This document shows, piece after piece, positions 1 to 7,648 of a stretch of DNA of 64,000 nucleotides (positions are counted from its first letter, which is position 1; the number at the start of each line of letters is the position of its first letter). Under the pieces are notes generated by a model, which worked only from the letters and a program-made list of their open reading frames with translations, was not told the origin of the DNA and searched no databases. The stretch is from Rhodospirillaceae bacterium (GTDB lineage: Bacteria > Pseudomonadota > Alphaproteobacteria > Rhodospirillales > Rhodospirillaceae), in assembly GCA_040219235.1 (NCBI GenBank), contig JAVJSV010000012.1:558001-622000 (forward strand), in the 5' to 3' direction. A program made the position numbers and the translations under genes.

Positions 1-445
1 CACAAGAGCCGAAGCCGACGCGAAACGCACCGCGCCATCCGTCTGCGGGTGCGGTTTTGAAGGTGAAGGGCGGGAGGTCTTCTTGATAGTCATCCGGCTG
101 ACCTTCAATGATCAGGCGATAGTAATAGGCGGTGTTGGGTTTGAGACCGGTCACCACAACCCGCACCGTATGGTCGTCTTCCGGTTTGGCGGTGACGGCG
201 GCACTTATCTGGGATGTTTCCAGCAAGGGCGTGTCGCCGTATTCCACCTGAACCTTCAGGGGATCACTGACCCGCGCCCATACCATGATGGATGTGGGGG
301 TGACCGCACCCAGCATAGGGCCTTGCATGACCCGGCGCTTGCCGGTGCTGCTTTGGGCTGCAGCCTGTTTTCCGGTGTGCAGACCGGACCCGACCAAGGT
401 CACGCCGGTGTATTTCAGGAACGTCCGTTTACTGATGTGCGGCAT
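1..445 (-). CDS. PhoD-type alkaline phosphatase, N-terminal part (cut by window edge)
   Basis: The gene reads leftward from an ATG at 445 and runs off the window, leaving about 148 residues. The start has an AGGAG about 10 nt upstream. Residues 1-31 look like a Tat-type leader (KRTFLKY, a short hydrophobic stretch, then KQAAAQSS). Next comes a fibronectin-like beta domain (MVWARVSDPLKVQVEYG, TGLKPNTAYYYRL), which is the usual N-terminal domain of PhoD-family phosphatases. The visible part ends at VGFGSC, where the metallophosphatase core normally begins, so no catalytic metal ligands can be seen. It diverges from phoX, suggesting periplasmic release of phosphate from organic esters. Family confidence is good; substrate cannot be judged. 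Confidence 0.8.
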   Translation of the reverse strand, partial: MPHISKRTFLKYTGVTLVGSGLHTGKQAAAQSSTGKRRVMQGPMLGAVTPTSIMVWARVSDPLKVQVEYGDTPLLETSQISAAVTAKPEDDHTVRVVVTGLKPNTAYYYRLIIEGQPDDYQEDLPPFTFKTAPADGWRGAFRVGFGSC

Positions 446-553
446 GCCTTTATGACTCCTGTGTGACGCGGCAAAGATTCACTGTCGTGCTGTAATCCGG
501 CATAAGCGGCGGCGGCAAGAGGCACAGGGCAAGCGTCGCAAAAACTTCACGAG

Positions 554-571
554 ACGGATGTGAAACGGATG
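554..571. promoter_or_regulatory. Direct repeat with 11-bp period between divergent phosphatase genes
   Basis: ACGGATG occurs at 554-560 and again at 565-571, separated by TGAA. This 7-4-7 layout is the geometry of a PhoB-type box, although the bases do not match the usual CTGTCAT half-site. It lies about 50 bp before phoX and about 110 bp before the phoD-like start. A TACAAG at 584-589 could serve as a -10 for phoX. The role is inferred from geometry and position only. Confidence 0.3.
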
Positions 572-622
572 CCTAACTAGGGGTACAAGCTTGCCCTTTA
601 TTGAGATGAGAAGTGGAGTCAC

Positions 623-2605
623 ATGACGGATACGGCCCCAAAGACAGTTTCTAAGAGTGTTCCTGAAACCAGTGACGCGCCTAAGTATTTATCTGCTCTT
701 GCGCCGAGCCCTACTCCGGCTGTGGCTCAAGACGCTGATTTTGCGACCTTGGCGCGGCGTGATTTGTTGCACGGCACGGCGGCGGCCATGGCGGTTGCGG
801 CGTTGGCCCCCGAGGCCTTGCGCAGTGCCACTGCGATGGCCGCACCCGAGGGCGAGTCGCTCTATTTTAAGGAACTCACCCATGGCATTGATGACACCCA
901 TCATGTGGCGGAGGGTTATAACGCCGATGTGCTGGTGCGCTGGGGCGATCCGTTGTTTGTGGACGCGCCCGCGTTCACGCCGGACTCTTTGACCGGAGCC
1001 GCACAACTCAAACAGTTTGGCTACAACTGCGATTTTATTGGCTATTTTCCATTGCCCCTGGGCTCGCAAAACTCAGACCACGGTTTGCTGTGCGTCAACC
1101 ACGAATACACTTCCAGCGATTTGATGTTTGGCGATGTGCGCGGGTCCAGCCCCTATCCGGCCCCGACCCGGCGGCACATGGAGGTTGAAATGGCCGCCCA
1201 TGGGCACACGGTTGTTGAGGTGAAGCGGGCCGCCAACGGCACCTGGGGCTATGTGCAGGACAGTGCCTACAACCGCCGCATCACCGCCGGTGATACGGTG
1301 ATGTCGCTCTCTGGTCCGGCGGCGGGACATGAGCGTTTGAAAACCACCGATGACCCGACGGGGCGCTCGGTCATTGGCACATTTAACAATTGTGCGGGCG
1401 GGCAAACGCCCTGGGGCACGTGCCTGATGGCCGAAGAAAACGTGCATTATTATTTCAGTGGAGATCCGCGCGGCACGGACGAAGCAGGCAACCATCTGGC
1501 CATGGGGATTACGCAAGAGTTGCGCTATTCCTGGAGCACATATATCGACCGCTTTAATGTGAAGAAGGAACCCCATGAGCCGAACCGCTTTGGTTGGGTG
1601 GTGGAGTACGACCCTTACGATCCCAATTCCCAACCTGTAAAGCGCACCGCCCTGGGCCGGTTTAAACATGAAGGGGCCACCACGGTCATCAGCAAAGACG
1701 GGCGCCTGGTGGTGTACACCGGCGATGACCAGTTGTTTCAATATATCTATAAGTTTGTGTCCCGCCGAAAAGTTGATCTCGAAAACCGCGATGCCAATCG
1801 TGATCTTTTGGATGACGGTGTTTTGTATGTGGCGCGTTTTGAAGAAGACGGCACTTTAGAATGGCTGCCGCTGATCTGGGGCGCTGGCCCGCTGACGCCG
1901 GACAACGGCTTTGCCGATCAAGGCGATGTGCTGATCGAAACCCGCCGGGCGGCGTCGTTTATGGGGGCGACCCCCATGGACCGGCCCGAGGATGTGGAAA
2001 CCAATCCGGTCACCGGGTCGGTGTTTGTGGCGTTAACCAAGAACCAGTTCCGTGCGCCCTTCCGGGTGGATGCCGCCAATCCCCGGGCGCGCAATCGGGC
2101 CGGTCATATTATCGAGATGATCCCGCCTGGCGGAGAAGGTCCGGACGCAGATCATACGGCAAGCACGTTTTCCTGGAGTATCTTCCTGCGCGCTGGGGAT
2201 GCGTTTGATGCCAAAGTGGGGGCGCACTATCACGCCGATGTCACCAAGAATGGCTGGCTGGCAAACCCGGACAATGTGGCGTTTGATCCGCAGGGTCGGA
2301 TCTGGATTGCCACGGATGGTGCCCCGGATTTTGGCACCGCAGATGGCATCTGGGCGGCCACTGTGCGCGGCGCGTCAACGGCCTTAACCAAATACTTTTT
2401 CAAATGCCCGGTTGGGGCGGAACTGTGCGGACCGGCCTTTACGCCCAACGGTGAAACTCTGTTCTGCGCGGTTCAGCATCCAGCGCAAGGTGATGACTCG
2501 ACCTATAATACGCCGTTAACGCGCTGGCCGGATTTCAAGGAGGATACACCACCCCGGCCCTCGGTTGTGGCGATCACCCGGGCGGATGGCGGAGCGATCG
2601 GTTAA
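623..2605 (+). CDS. phoX: PhoX-family alkaline phosphatase (DUF839), Tat-exported
   Basis: 660 residues. The ATG is preceded by GGAG at 615-618. A twin-arginine signal follows an unusually long N-terminal extension: RRDLL at residues 45-49, then an alanine-rich hydrophobic stretch to about residue 73. Family hallmarks include TPWGTCLMAEEN from residue 262 and MDRPEDVETNP from residue 452, plus several Asp/Glu-rich loops expected to bind Ca and Fe in the PhoX beta-propeller. PhoX enzymes hydrolyse phosphomonoesters outside the inner membrane and are usually induced by phosphate starvation. The neighbouring divergent PhoD-like gene supports a phosphate-scavenging locus. No clear terminator was found after the stop. 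Confidence 0.88.
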   Translation: MTDTAPKTVSKSVPETSDAPKYLSALAPSPTPAVAQDADFATLARRDLLHGTAAAMAVAALAPEALRSATAMAAPEGESLYFKELTHGIDDTHHVAEGYNADVLVRWGDPLFVDAPAFTPDSLTGAAQLKQFGYNCDFIGYFPLPLGSQNSDHGLLCVNHEYTSSDLMFGDVRGSSPYPAPTRRHMEVEMAAHGHTVVEVKRAANGTWGYVQDSAYNRRITAGDTVMSLSGPAAGHERLKTTDDPTGRSVIGTFNNCAGGQTPWGTCLMAEENVHYYFSGDPRGTDEAGNHLAMGITQELRYSWSTYIDRFNVKKEPHEPNRFGWVVEYDPYDPNSQPVKRTALGRFKHEGATTVISKDGRLVVYTGDDQLFQYIYKFVSRRKVDLENRDANRDLLDDGVLYVARFEEDGTLEWLPLIWGAGPLTPDNGFADQGDVLIETRRAASFMGATPMDRPEDVETNPVTGSVFVALTKNQFRAPFRVDAANPRARNRAGHIIEMIPPGGEGPDADHTASTFSWSIFLRAGDAFDAKVGAHYHADVTKNGWLANPDNVAFDPQGRIWIATDGAPDFGTADGIWAATVRGASTALTKYFFKCPVGAELCGPAFTPNGETLFCAVQHPAQGDDSTYNTPLTRWPDFKEDTPPRPSVVAITRADGGAIG

Positions 2606-2763
2606 GGATGGCGAGGGTCTAAAGATGGCGGGGTTGCCCTGAATTCCCTGAGAGTCGTGGCTTTTTGCCTGATTCCTGTTGAAACCGGGCGTTAAACCCA
2701 CGATATAAGCGGTAGAATGTCGGCGCTTTTATGCGCCAGTCTGTCCGTTGATTGGAGTCTGCC

Positions 2764-3978
2764 ATGTACCTGGAAGAAAAAGCCTCGGGAGAGCCTTTAA
2801 TCCCCTCTATCGATAGCTTCGCCCAACCCACCCATGACGAAGCGTCGCGCCAAGGGTATGTGGCCCAGATGCGTAAAGTGATCATGGCGGATATGGCGCA
2901 GGAGATGCGCGCCGTCTACGAAAAATCTGTTGCGCCTGCGGTTAAAGCCAAAACGGGAAAGTCCCCTGAGGATGCCGTGGCCGTGCGCAAGGCGATGGAA
3001 GACAACACCTATTATCAGGTGTGGTCGTCGATGCGTTATAACGCCCAGGAAATGGTCTGGGGCTCCGTGCTGGAAGAGGTTGAGCGCGATCTGCCAAAGA
3101 TGATTGAGATCGCCGATCAGGCGGAAGAAAAGTTGCCGGCCGGTGGCACGCTGCGTCTCAATCCTGGTCTGGAAATTCCCAAGGCTGTGAGTTCGCTGGA
3201 TATTCACCTGATGCCCGGGTGTTTTCATACGGAGTTTACCGACAAAGATATTTCCGTCGGCGCGGTTTATGCGCGCGGCACCAACGTGTTCTCCGGTGGA
3301 CTGAGAAAAAAGAAAAACCCCGGCAAAGGTGGCGTGGCCGATTCCATCGCCCATTACCTGCGTCTGAAGTATCCCAATTTTAAGCCCAAGCGTATTCTGG
3401 ATTTAGGCTGCACCATTGGCGCCAACCTGCTGCCCTATCAAAAGGCGTTTCCGGACGCTGAACTATATGGTGTGGACGTTGGCGCACCGGTGCTGCGCTA
3501 TGGCCATGCCCGCGCGCAATCCCGCGGGATGCCGGTGCACTTTTCGCAACAGAACGCCGAGTCCATGGATTTTGAAGACAACAGTTTTGACCTGGTGGTC
3601 TCCAGCTTCTTCTTCCATGAAATTGCGGTACCCTCGACCAAGAAAATCCTGGCCGAGATTCACCGCATTCTGGCCCCGGGTGGCGTCACCATTCATATGG
3701 AACTGCCCCCGTCCAACGCCATGGACCCGTATTACAATTTCTTCCTGGATTGGGACGCCTACCACAACCACGAGCCCCATTACGCGGCGTTCCGCAAGCA
3801 AGACCCGATTGAATTGCTGGCGGACGCCGGGTTTGCCAGGGACGCCTCCAGTCTGGTGCGCATCCCAGATCGCGGGGGGGTGACGGATCAGGAGTTTGAG
3901 GATTTCGCCCAGGGCAAAGGCGAAGCGCCGCAGCACAGCAATTTCTCCAGCTATTACCTGTTTGGCGCGAGCAAGTAG
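2764..3978 (+). CDS. Class I SAM-dependent methyltransferase, copy 1
   Basis: 404 residues from the ATG at 2764, chosen because GGAG (2754-2757) sits 6 nt upstream; an in-frame TTG 12 nt earlier overlaps that site. The N-terminal half is an uncharacterised helical region containing WSSMRYNAQEMVW. The C-terminal half is a Rossmann methyltransferase: motif I ILDLGCTIGAN, the acidic motif II end in YGVDV, and SFDLVVSSFFFHEI as motif IV. The motif I glycine pattern is GCTIG. The next gene is a clear paralog of the same length and domain order, so the pair is a tandem duplication. The substrate is unknown. The phosphatase neighbours would allow a link to phosphate stress, but that is only proximity. 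Confidence 0.75.
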   Translation: MYLEEKASGEPLIPSIDSFAQPTHDEASRQGYVAQMRKVIMADMAQEMRAVYEKSVAPAVKAKTGKSPEDAVAVRKAMEDNTYYQVWSSMRYNAQEMVWGSVLEEVERDLPKMIEIADQAEEKLPAGGTLRLNPGLEIPKAVSSLDIHLMPGCFHTEFTDKDISVGAVYARGTNVFSGGLRKKKNPGKGGVADSIAHYLRLKYPNFKPKRILDLGCTIGANLLPYQKAFPDAELYGVDVGAPVLRYGHARAQSRGMPVHFSQQNAESMDFEDNSFDLVVSSFFFHEIAVPSTKKILAEIHRILAPGGVTIHMELPPSNAMDPYYNFFLDWDAYHNHEPHYAAFRKQDPIELLADAGFARDASSLVRIPDRGGVTDQEFEDFAQGKGEAPQHSNFSSYYLFGASK

Positions 3979-4024
3979 CCTGCTGTGGCTGCTGACGTCT
4001 GTTCAGCAGGGCCTGTTCAGCAGG
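3979..4024 (+). repeat. 12-bp direct repeat and inverted repeat after methyltransferase copy 1
   Basis: CTGTTCAGCAGG is present at 3999-4010 and again at 4013-4024 (14-bp period). CCTGCTG at 3979-3985 is the reverse complement of CAGCAGG at 4004-4010 (and of the second copy), so alternative hairpins can form directly after the stop codon. No T-run follows, so this is not a convincing intrinsic terminator. Confidence 0.45.
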
Positions 4025-4108
4025 AGAAGGTTGTGCCAACCCCCCTTGCGCGGCCTGGGGCTGGGCGAGATACTTGTGCTTATAACAGTCTGAGAATGGA
4101 GAACGGCC

Positions 4109-5296
4109 ATGAATGCTATTCGTGACATCGACAGCTTGGTTGATCCGACCCATGACGAATTGGCGCGCCAGGGCTTTGTCTCGCGGTTGCGCAAGCACAT
4201 TATGAAAGATGTCGCGGAGGATATGCGGCAAGCCTACGAGGGCGCAGTGAAACCCGCTTTTGTGGCGGCAAACGGACGTGAGCCCGAAAGTGGCGAAGAA
4301 GTCCGCGATGCCATTGAAGGTAACACCACCTATAAAATGTGGAGCAGCTTGCGCTACAACGCGCAGGAAATGGTGTGGGACTCTGTGCGTGAAGAAGTCG
4401 AGCGCCAGTTGCCGGGGATGATTTCCATCGCCCGCCAAGCCTCTCACTCCAACTCTCACGGCGGCTCACTGACGCTGAATCCTGATCTTGCCATGCCGGA
4501 TTACGTCGATACGCTAGACGTGCATTTGATGCCGGGGTGCTGGCAAGACGAGCATATTGAAGATGATGTGGCCCAGGGCGCGATTTATGCCCATGGCGGC
4601 CTGGTGTTTCGCGGCTCACTGCTGCCCAGTAAAACCCGCAGCGGAGTCGCGGCCTCAGTCAGTAAATGGCTGTCGATTAAGTATCCAGCGTTTAAGCCCG
4701 AGAAAATTCTGGAGACCGGCTGCACCATCGGCAACAACATGTTCCCCTATCACGATATTTATCCCGATGCTGAACTCTACGGCGTTGATGTGGCGGCGCC
4801 GTGCTTGCGCTATGCCCACGCCCGGGCTGCAGCGCGCGATATCAGCGTCCACTGGTCACAGCAAAATGCCGAGAAGATGACCTTCGCTGACAACAGTTTT
4901 GATCTGATTGTCTCCAGCTTCTTCTTCCACGAACTGTCCGTTGAAGCCACGAAACGTGTGCTGTCCGAGTGCCGCCGTTTGCTCAAACCCGGTGGCATGA
5001 TGATCCATATGGAGTTGCCACCCGCCTCGCAGGTGGATGCCTATTATAATTTCTATTTGGACTGGGACAACGAGCACAACAACGAACCCCATTATCGGGA
5101 CTTCCGGGCGCAAGAGTCCGTCGACCTGATGACCAGCGCGGGATTTGAAGCGCAAGAATGCTTCACAACCTCCATTCCAGATGTGGGCGGCGTTGATGCG
5201 GAGCATTTTCGTAAGGTCGCCTTGGGCGAAGTCCCGCCACCGGCCCATGGCAACTACACGTCCTGGTGCTTGTTTGGAGCCACCAAAAGCACGTGA
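4109..5296 (+). CDS. Class I SAM-dependent methyltransferase, copy 2
   Basis: 395 residues. The ATG is 6 nt after GGAGA at 4098-4102. It is a full-length paralog of the preceding gene: near-identical blocks include WSSLRYNAQEMVW, the PTHDE start region, ILETGCTIGNN (motif I), DAELYGVDV and the SSFFFHEL segment. Motif I has Glu-Thr where copy 1 has Asp-Leu, which hints at diverging cofactor-pocket detail. The unusual GCTIG form is kept in both, so both copies are probably active. About 130 nt separate the two genes. Substrate and pathway are not recognisable from sequence. Confidence 0.75.
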   Translation: MNAIRDIDSLVDPTHDELARQGFVSRLRKHIMKDVAEDMRQAYEGAVKPAFVAANGREPESGEEVRDAIEGNTTYKMWSSLRYNAQEMVWDSVREEVERQLPGMISIARQASHSNSHGGSLTLNPDLAMPDYVDTLDVHLMPGCWQDEHIEDDVAQGAIYAHGGLVFRGSLLPSKTRSGVAASVSKWLSIKYPAFKPEKILETGCTIGNNMFPYHDIYPDAELYGVDVAAPCLRYAHARAAARDISVHWSQQNAEKMTFADNSFDLIVSSFFFHELSVEATKRVLSECRRLLKPGGMMIHMELPPASQVDAYYNFYLDWDNEHNNEPHYRDFRAQESVDLMTSAGFEAQECFTTSIPDVGGVDAEHFRKVALGEVPPPAHGNYTSWCLFGATKST

Positions 5297-5324
5297 GGTC
5301 TTGGTATTCAGACCCTGATTTTTT
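5297..5324 (+). terminator. Candidate intrinsic terminator after methyltransferase copy 2
   Basis: GGTCT at 5297-5301 pairs with AGACC at 5310-5314 across an 8-nt loop. A run of six T follows at 5319-5324. The stem is only 5 bp and is 4 nt from the T-run, so termination would be weak. Its position directly after the stop codon supports the call. Confidence 0.42.
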
Positions 5325-5349
5325 AGCGAGATGACACTCAGGCGGAGGA

Positions 5350-5448
5350 CTTGCTCCTGATCTTAATACAGTTCTGGGGGGGATTCTGAGCCAGACGCCC
5401 GGGGGGAGGCGTGTCTGAGGGGTCAGAGAACTGAAGATCAAGAGCAAG
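5350..5448. repeat. 99-nt long imperfect inverted repeat / structured RNA candidate
   Basis: Three outer segments pair in order: 5350-5356 with 5442-5448, 5358-5364 with 5434-5440, and 5369-5375 with 5427-5433. That is 21 pairs interrupted by one C/A mismatch and an AATA bulge. Inside, CTGA (5386-5389) pairs with TCAG (5423-5426), CAGAC (5392-5396) with GTCTG (5413-5417), and GCC (5397-5399) with GGC (5408-5410). It lies downstream of the 32-residue ORF on the minus strand and after the methyltransferase terminator on the plus strand. It could be a small RNA, a 3'-end structure or a small palindromic repeat. Confidence 0.6.
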
Positions 5449-5525
5449 CCTGTTAGGCCTTTTGGGCGCCGATGCTGACGCTCTCTTTATTATTTGGTGT
5501 GCGTTTTAGGAAACAACCACTGAAT

Positions 5526-5624
5526 TTAGAGAAGCGTGACAGCACTGGACGCAAAGATAATACCTGTGAACAGCACAGTCGAAATCACGACGGTGATGTG
5601 CAGGTAGTTCGATAAGCGATCCAT
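5526..5624 (-). CDS. Small single-pass membrane peptide, 32 residues
   Basis: Found by reading the minus strand. ATG at 5624 is preceded by a strong AAGGAG seven nt upstream, and the frame ends in TAA at 5526-5528. The product begins MDRLSNYLHITVV and ends FASSAVTLL. Residues 9 to about 27 are a continuous hydrophobic stretch (ITVVISTVLFTGIIFAS) fit for one membrane helix, with the charged residues at the N-terminus. Upstream DNA is AT-rich and contains a palindrome at 5745-5761; downstream lies the 99-nt hairpin. No family is recognised. The strong ribosome site and helix argue that it is real, possibly an accessory peptide of a membrane complex. Confidence 0.55.
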   Translation of the reverse strand: MDRLSNYLHITVVISTVLFTGIIFASSAVTLL

Positions 5625-5744
5625 GTCTTTTCTCCTTAACCGCGTCGCCAACTCATTATGTGTTGGTCTTCATTGCGGTATATGGACGAAATAATGTTTC
5701 GGACCTACGAAATAAATGAACGTTTATGCAGGGCAGTCATGCTA

Positions 5745-5761
5745 ATGCTGCATAGCAGCAT
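5745..5761. promoter_or_regulatory. Palindrome in AT-rich intergenic DNA
   Basis: ATGCTGC and GCAGCAT flank an ATA centre, giving a 17-bp dyad. It lies about 120 bp upstream of the 32-residue ORF and just downstream of the DUF2794 gene, both on the minus strand. No T-run follows on either strand, so an operator or RNA hairpin is more likely than a terminator. Confidence 0.3.
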
Positions 5762-5804
5762 ATTTTGAAGTCTGTTTTAAAAACAATACCTTATAAAATG
5801 ACCT

Positions 5805-6167
5805 TCAGGCTTTAACTGAAACAAGTTTGGTTTTCGTGTCGAAAACCTGCAGGGCGTCCAAAAGGCTATGAGACTGCCGCAGAGTGCGGTGCCGGTTGGA
5901 CACCACATAACGCCCTTTTTTGGCCTGAGCACTTTTGGCTTTGCCGGTGGTCGCGAGCTTGGTGATGGTGAAGAGAGGTTCTTCATGGCTGCTGCGATAG
6001 ATGCAAAAGCGGGCAAATCCTGGGGATGCGCCGATGGAGTAATCGCGCCATTCGCCGCGGGACACGCGGGTCGAATACACGCCAAGCAGCTGGGTTAACT
6101 CAGATCGGTTAAAATGGAGGGCCGAAGGCCGCCGCCGGTAATCGGTAATACGTACCAACTGAGTCAC
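5805..6167 (-). CDS. DUF2794 family protein
   Basis: 120 residues from a GTG at 6167. The pattern FNRSELTQLLGVYSTRV, then GEWRDYSIG, then a run of short strands (ARFCIYRSSHEEPLFTITK) matches the small DUF2794 family, which is widespread in alphaproteobacteria and has no assigned function. Length is normal for the family. No signal peptide or membrane helix is present, so it should be cytoplasmic. The ribosome site is weak, so the exact start is uncertain. Upstream lie the 26-bp tandem repeats and then a small lipoprotein gene on the same strand. Confidence 0.75.
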   Translation of the reverse strand: MTQLVRITDYRRRPSALHFNRSELTQLLGVYSTRVSRGEWRDYSIGASPGFARFCIYRSSHEEPLFTITKLATTGKAKSAQAKKGRYVVSNRHRTLRQSHSLLDALQVFDTKTKLVSVKA

Positions 6168-6210
6168 AGGTCAGTGTTTCTCCGCGCATCGTAAAGAGAG
6201 TTATATCTTT

Positions 6211-6290
6211 TCACTGATTTTCCGAGCCTGCAAGGCTCACGGATTTCCCGGCCCTGCAAGGCTCACGGATTTCCTGGCCCTGCAAGGCAG
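6211..6290. repeat. 26-bp tandem repeat, about 3 copies, each with a small hairpin
   Basis: CCTGCAAGG recurs at 6227, 6253 and 6279, a strict 26-bp period. The first two full units differ only near the end of the unit (CCCGGC against CCTGGC). A degenerate partial unit precedes them from about 6211. The first copy contains a perfect hairpin, GAGCCT-GCA-AGGCTC at 6224-6238. The array fills the gap between the lipoprotein and DUF2794 genes. The 26-bp period is not a codon multiple, so it is unlikely to be coding. Confidence 0.75.
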
Positions 6291-6322
6291 CGCGGGAGAG
6301 AAGCAAAGTCTGGCCTTTGTAT

Positions 6323-6592
6323 TTACCCGCCTGAACCCAGCGGCTGATTATTGCGGTCCGGGTCTGGCCGGTCGAAGCAGTTCACCCCGCCGAGGGTTTT
6401 GTAACAATATCGGCTAAGCGCCGGGCTGTTTTCCGGTGTGCCCGAGCAGAAAAACCCGCCGACAGCGCCTTCTGCGGCGGTGCAGTCGTATCCTGCGGCC
6501 TGGCGCATCATGAGGTCGCCATCGGTGCCGCACCCGGTCAAGCCCGCAGCCGAGGTGATAATAAGAGCGAAATATAGAGCAAAACGGACCAT
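6323..6592 (-). CDS. Small lipoprotein of unknown function
   Basis: 89 residues from the ATG at 6592, chosen over an upstream in-frame start because GGAG lies 8 nt before it and it places the hydrophobic segment at the N-terminus. Residues 1-20 form a lipoprotein signal ending in the lipobox LTGC. The mature part has further cysteines, including a segment reading RYCYKTLGGVNCF followed by a Pro/Asp tail. I recall similar small Cys-containing lipoproteins in alphaproteobacteria but know no function. It is expected to be envelope-anchored. Confidence 0.62.
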   Translation of the reverse strand: MVRFALYFALIITSAAGLTGCGTDGDLMMRQAAGYDCTAAEGAVGGFFCSGTPENSPALSRYCYKTLGGVNCFDRPDPDRNNQPLGSGG

Positions 6593-6865
6593 GGTGCGGG
6601 CTCCGGCGACAAGGAAGAGACGTTTAAGAGAATCCAATTCTGACCTTGAGCGCTTAAGAAAAGCTGAATCTTAAGAAGTTCCCAGGCTATAAATGCAGAT
6701 CAGTCGTTCGGTGGTTTATCAAACGGCTCATAACAACGTGGACGTGCTCGATTTATCTTGAAATCCCAGCCTCATATCGCGAATTGCAACCGGCAAGCGG
6801 CCTAGGTAAGGTACCGCCCGATTCGTCTACTCTTGCTCCGGTGCGCCATGTTCTGGTGAGCACCG

Positions 6866-7648
6866 ATGGAGATCCAATCAGTGACCAATAAAAAGGGTGG
6901 CGACCGTGCCGTCGCCAAACCGAAACGAAAGAAGAGTGATCCGCTTACGCCTGAAGAAGAGGCGGAAAAGGCCACGGATGCGTTTTTGACGGAGGTCGAG
7001 GCCGACCTGCGTGATGAACAAATCAAACAGCTCTGGAACACCTATAGCGGCTGGCTCATGGGAGCTGCAGCCGCCATTATTCTGGCTGTCGCTGCCTATC
7101 AATATGTCCAAGGCCAAGAGGCTGATCGTTTGGCCGCGCAGGCAGATGCCTTTGCCCGGGCCACAGAGCAACTGGCTGACGGCGATCAAGAGACGGCGCT
7201 CAACACTCTTAGCGGAGTTTCGCAGCAAGGCGGCGCCTATGGCGCGCTGGCGGAATTGCAACGCGCCGGCGTTCTGATAGAGCAGGGCGATAATGCAGGT
7301 GCTGTGGCGATTTACAAAGCGGTCAGTCAAGACGCCACCATAGAATTGGTGTTTAACGATGTGGCGACGCTGCTGTGGGCCATTCATGGCCTGGACAGCG
7401 AGAATCCTGCCGAGCTTGAAGCGGCCCTCGCGCCCCTCACTGATCCCAGCAACGCGCACAGTTATTCGGCTTTGGAATTGATGGCTCTGTTGGCGGTGCG
7501 GCAGGACCGGCCCGATGAGGCCAAGGCCATTTTGGCTCAGCTTATTGAAGATGCGAATACACCGGTTGGTTTGCGCAGCCGCGTGGTCGAGTTGAGTGCC
7601 GTGATCGGCGGTGCAGGCGGCTCCAGTTCTCAGGTGGATGCCCCGTGA
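6866..7648 (+). CDS. YfgM-like tetratricopeptide membrane protein
   Basis: 260 residues: a charged, Lys-rich cytoplasmic N-terminus, one membrane helix at about residues 63-80, then an Ala-rich helical periplasmic region with TPR-like spacing. This layout matches YfgM-type proteins (TPR_21), which associate with the Sec/periplasmic chaperone network. The gene is followed at once by bamB and der, the usual context of yfgM. The start could be the ATG at 6866 or a GTG at 6881 with GGAG 9 nt upstream. The stop overlaps the bamB start, implying translational coupling. Confidence 0.75.
   Translation: MEIQSVTNKKGGDRAVAKPKRKKSDPLTPEEEAEKATDAFLTEVEADLRDEQIKQLWNTYSGWLMGAAAAIILAVAAYQYVQGQEADRLAAQADAFARATEQLADGDQETALNTLSGVSQQGGAYGALAELQRAGVLIEQGDNAGAVAIYKAVSQDATIELVFNDVATLLWAIHGLDSENPAELEAALAPLTDPSNAHSYSALELMALLAVRQDRPDEAKAILAQLIEDANTPVGLRSRVVELSAVIGGAGGSSSQVDAP

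Noticed and set aside
83-466. 127-codon plus-strand ORF over the window start
   Set aside because: It is antisense to the PhoD-like gene, which has a Tat leader, a ribosome site and a recognisable domain.
481-496. CTGTCGTGCTGTAATC as a canonical Pho box
   Set aside because: The two CTGT half-sites are 8 bp apart rather than 11, so the geometry is wrong.
2722-2737. GGCGC-TTTTAT-GCGCC hairpin after phoX
   Set aside because: The stem is short, no T-run follows, and it is about 120 nt past the stop; a terminator call is not supported.
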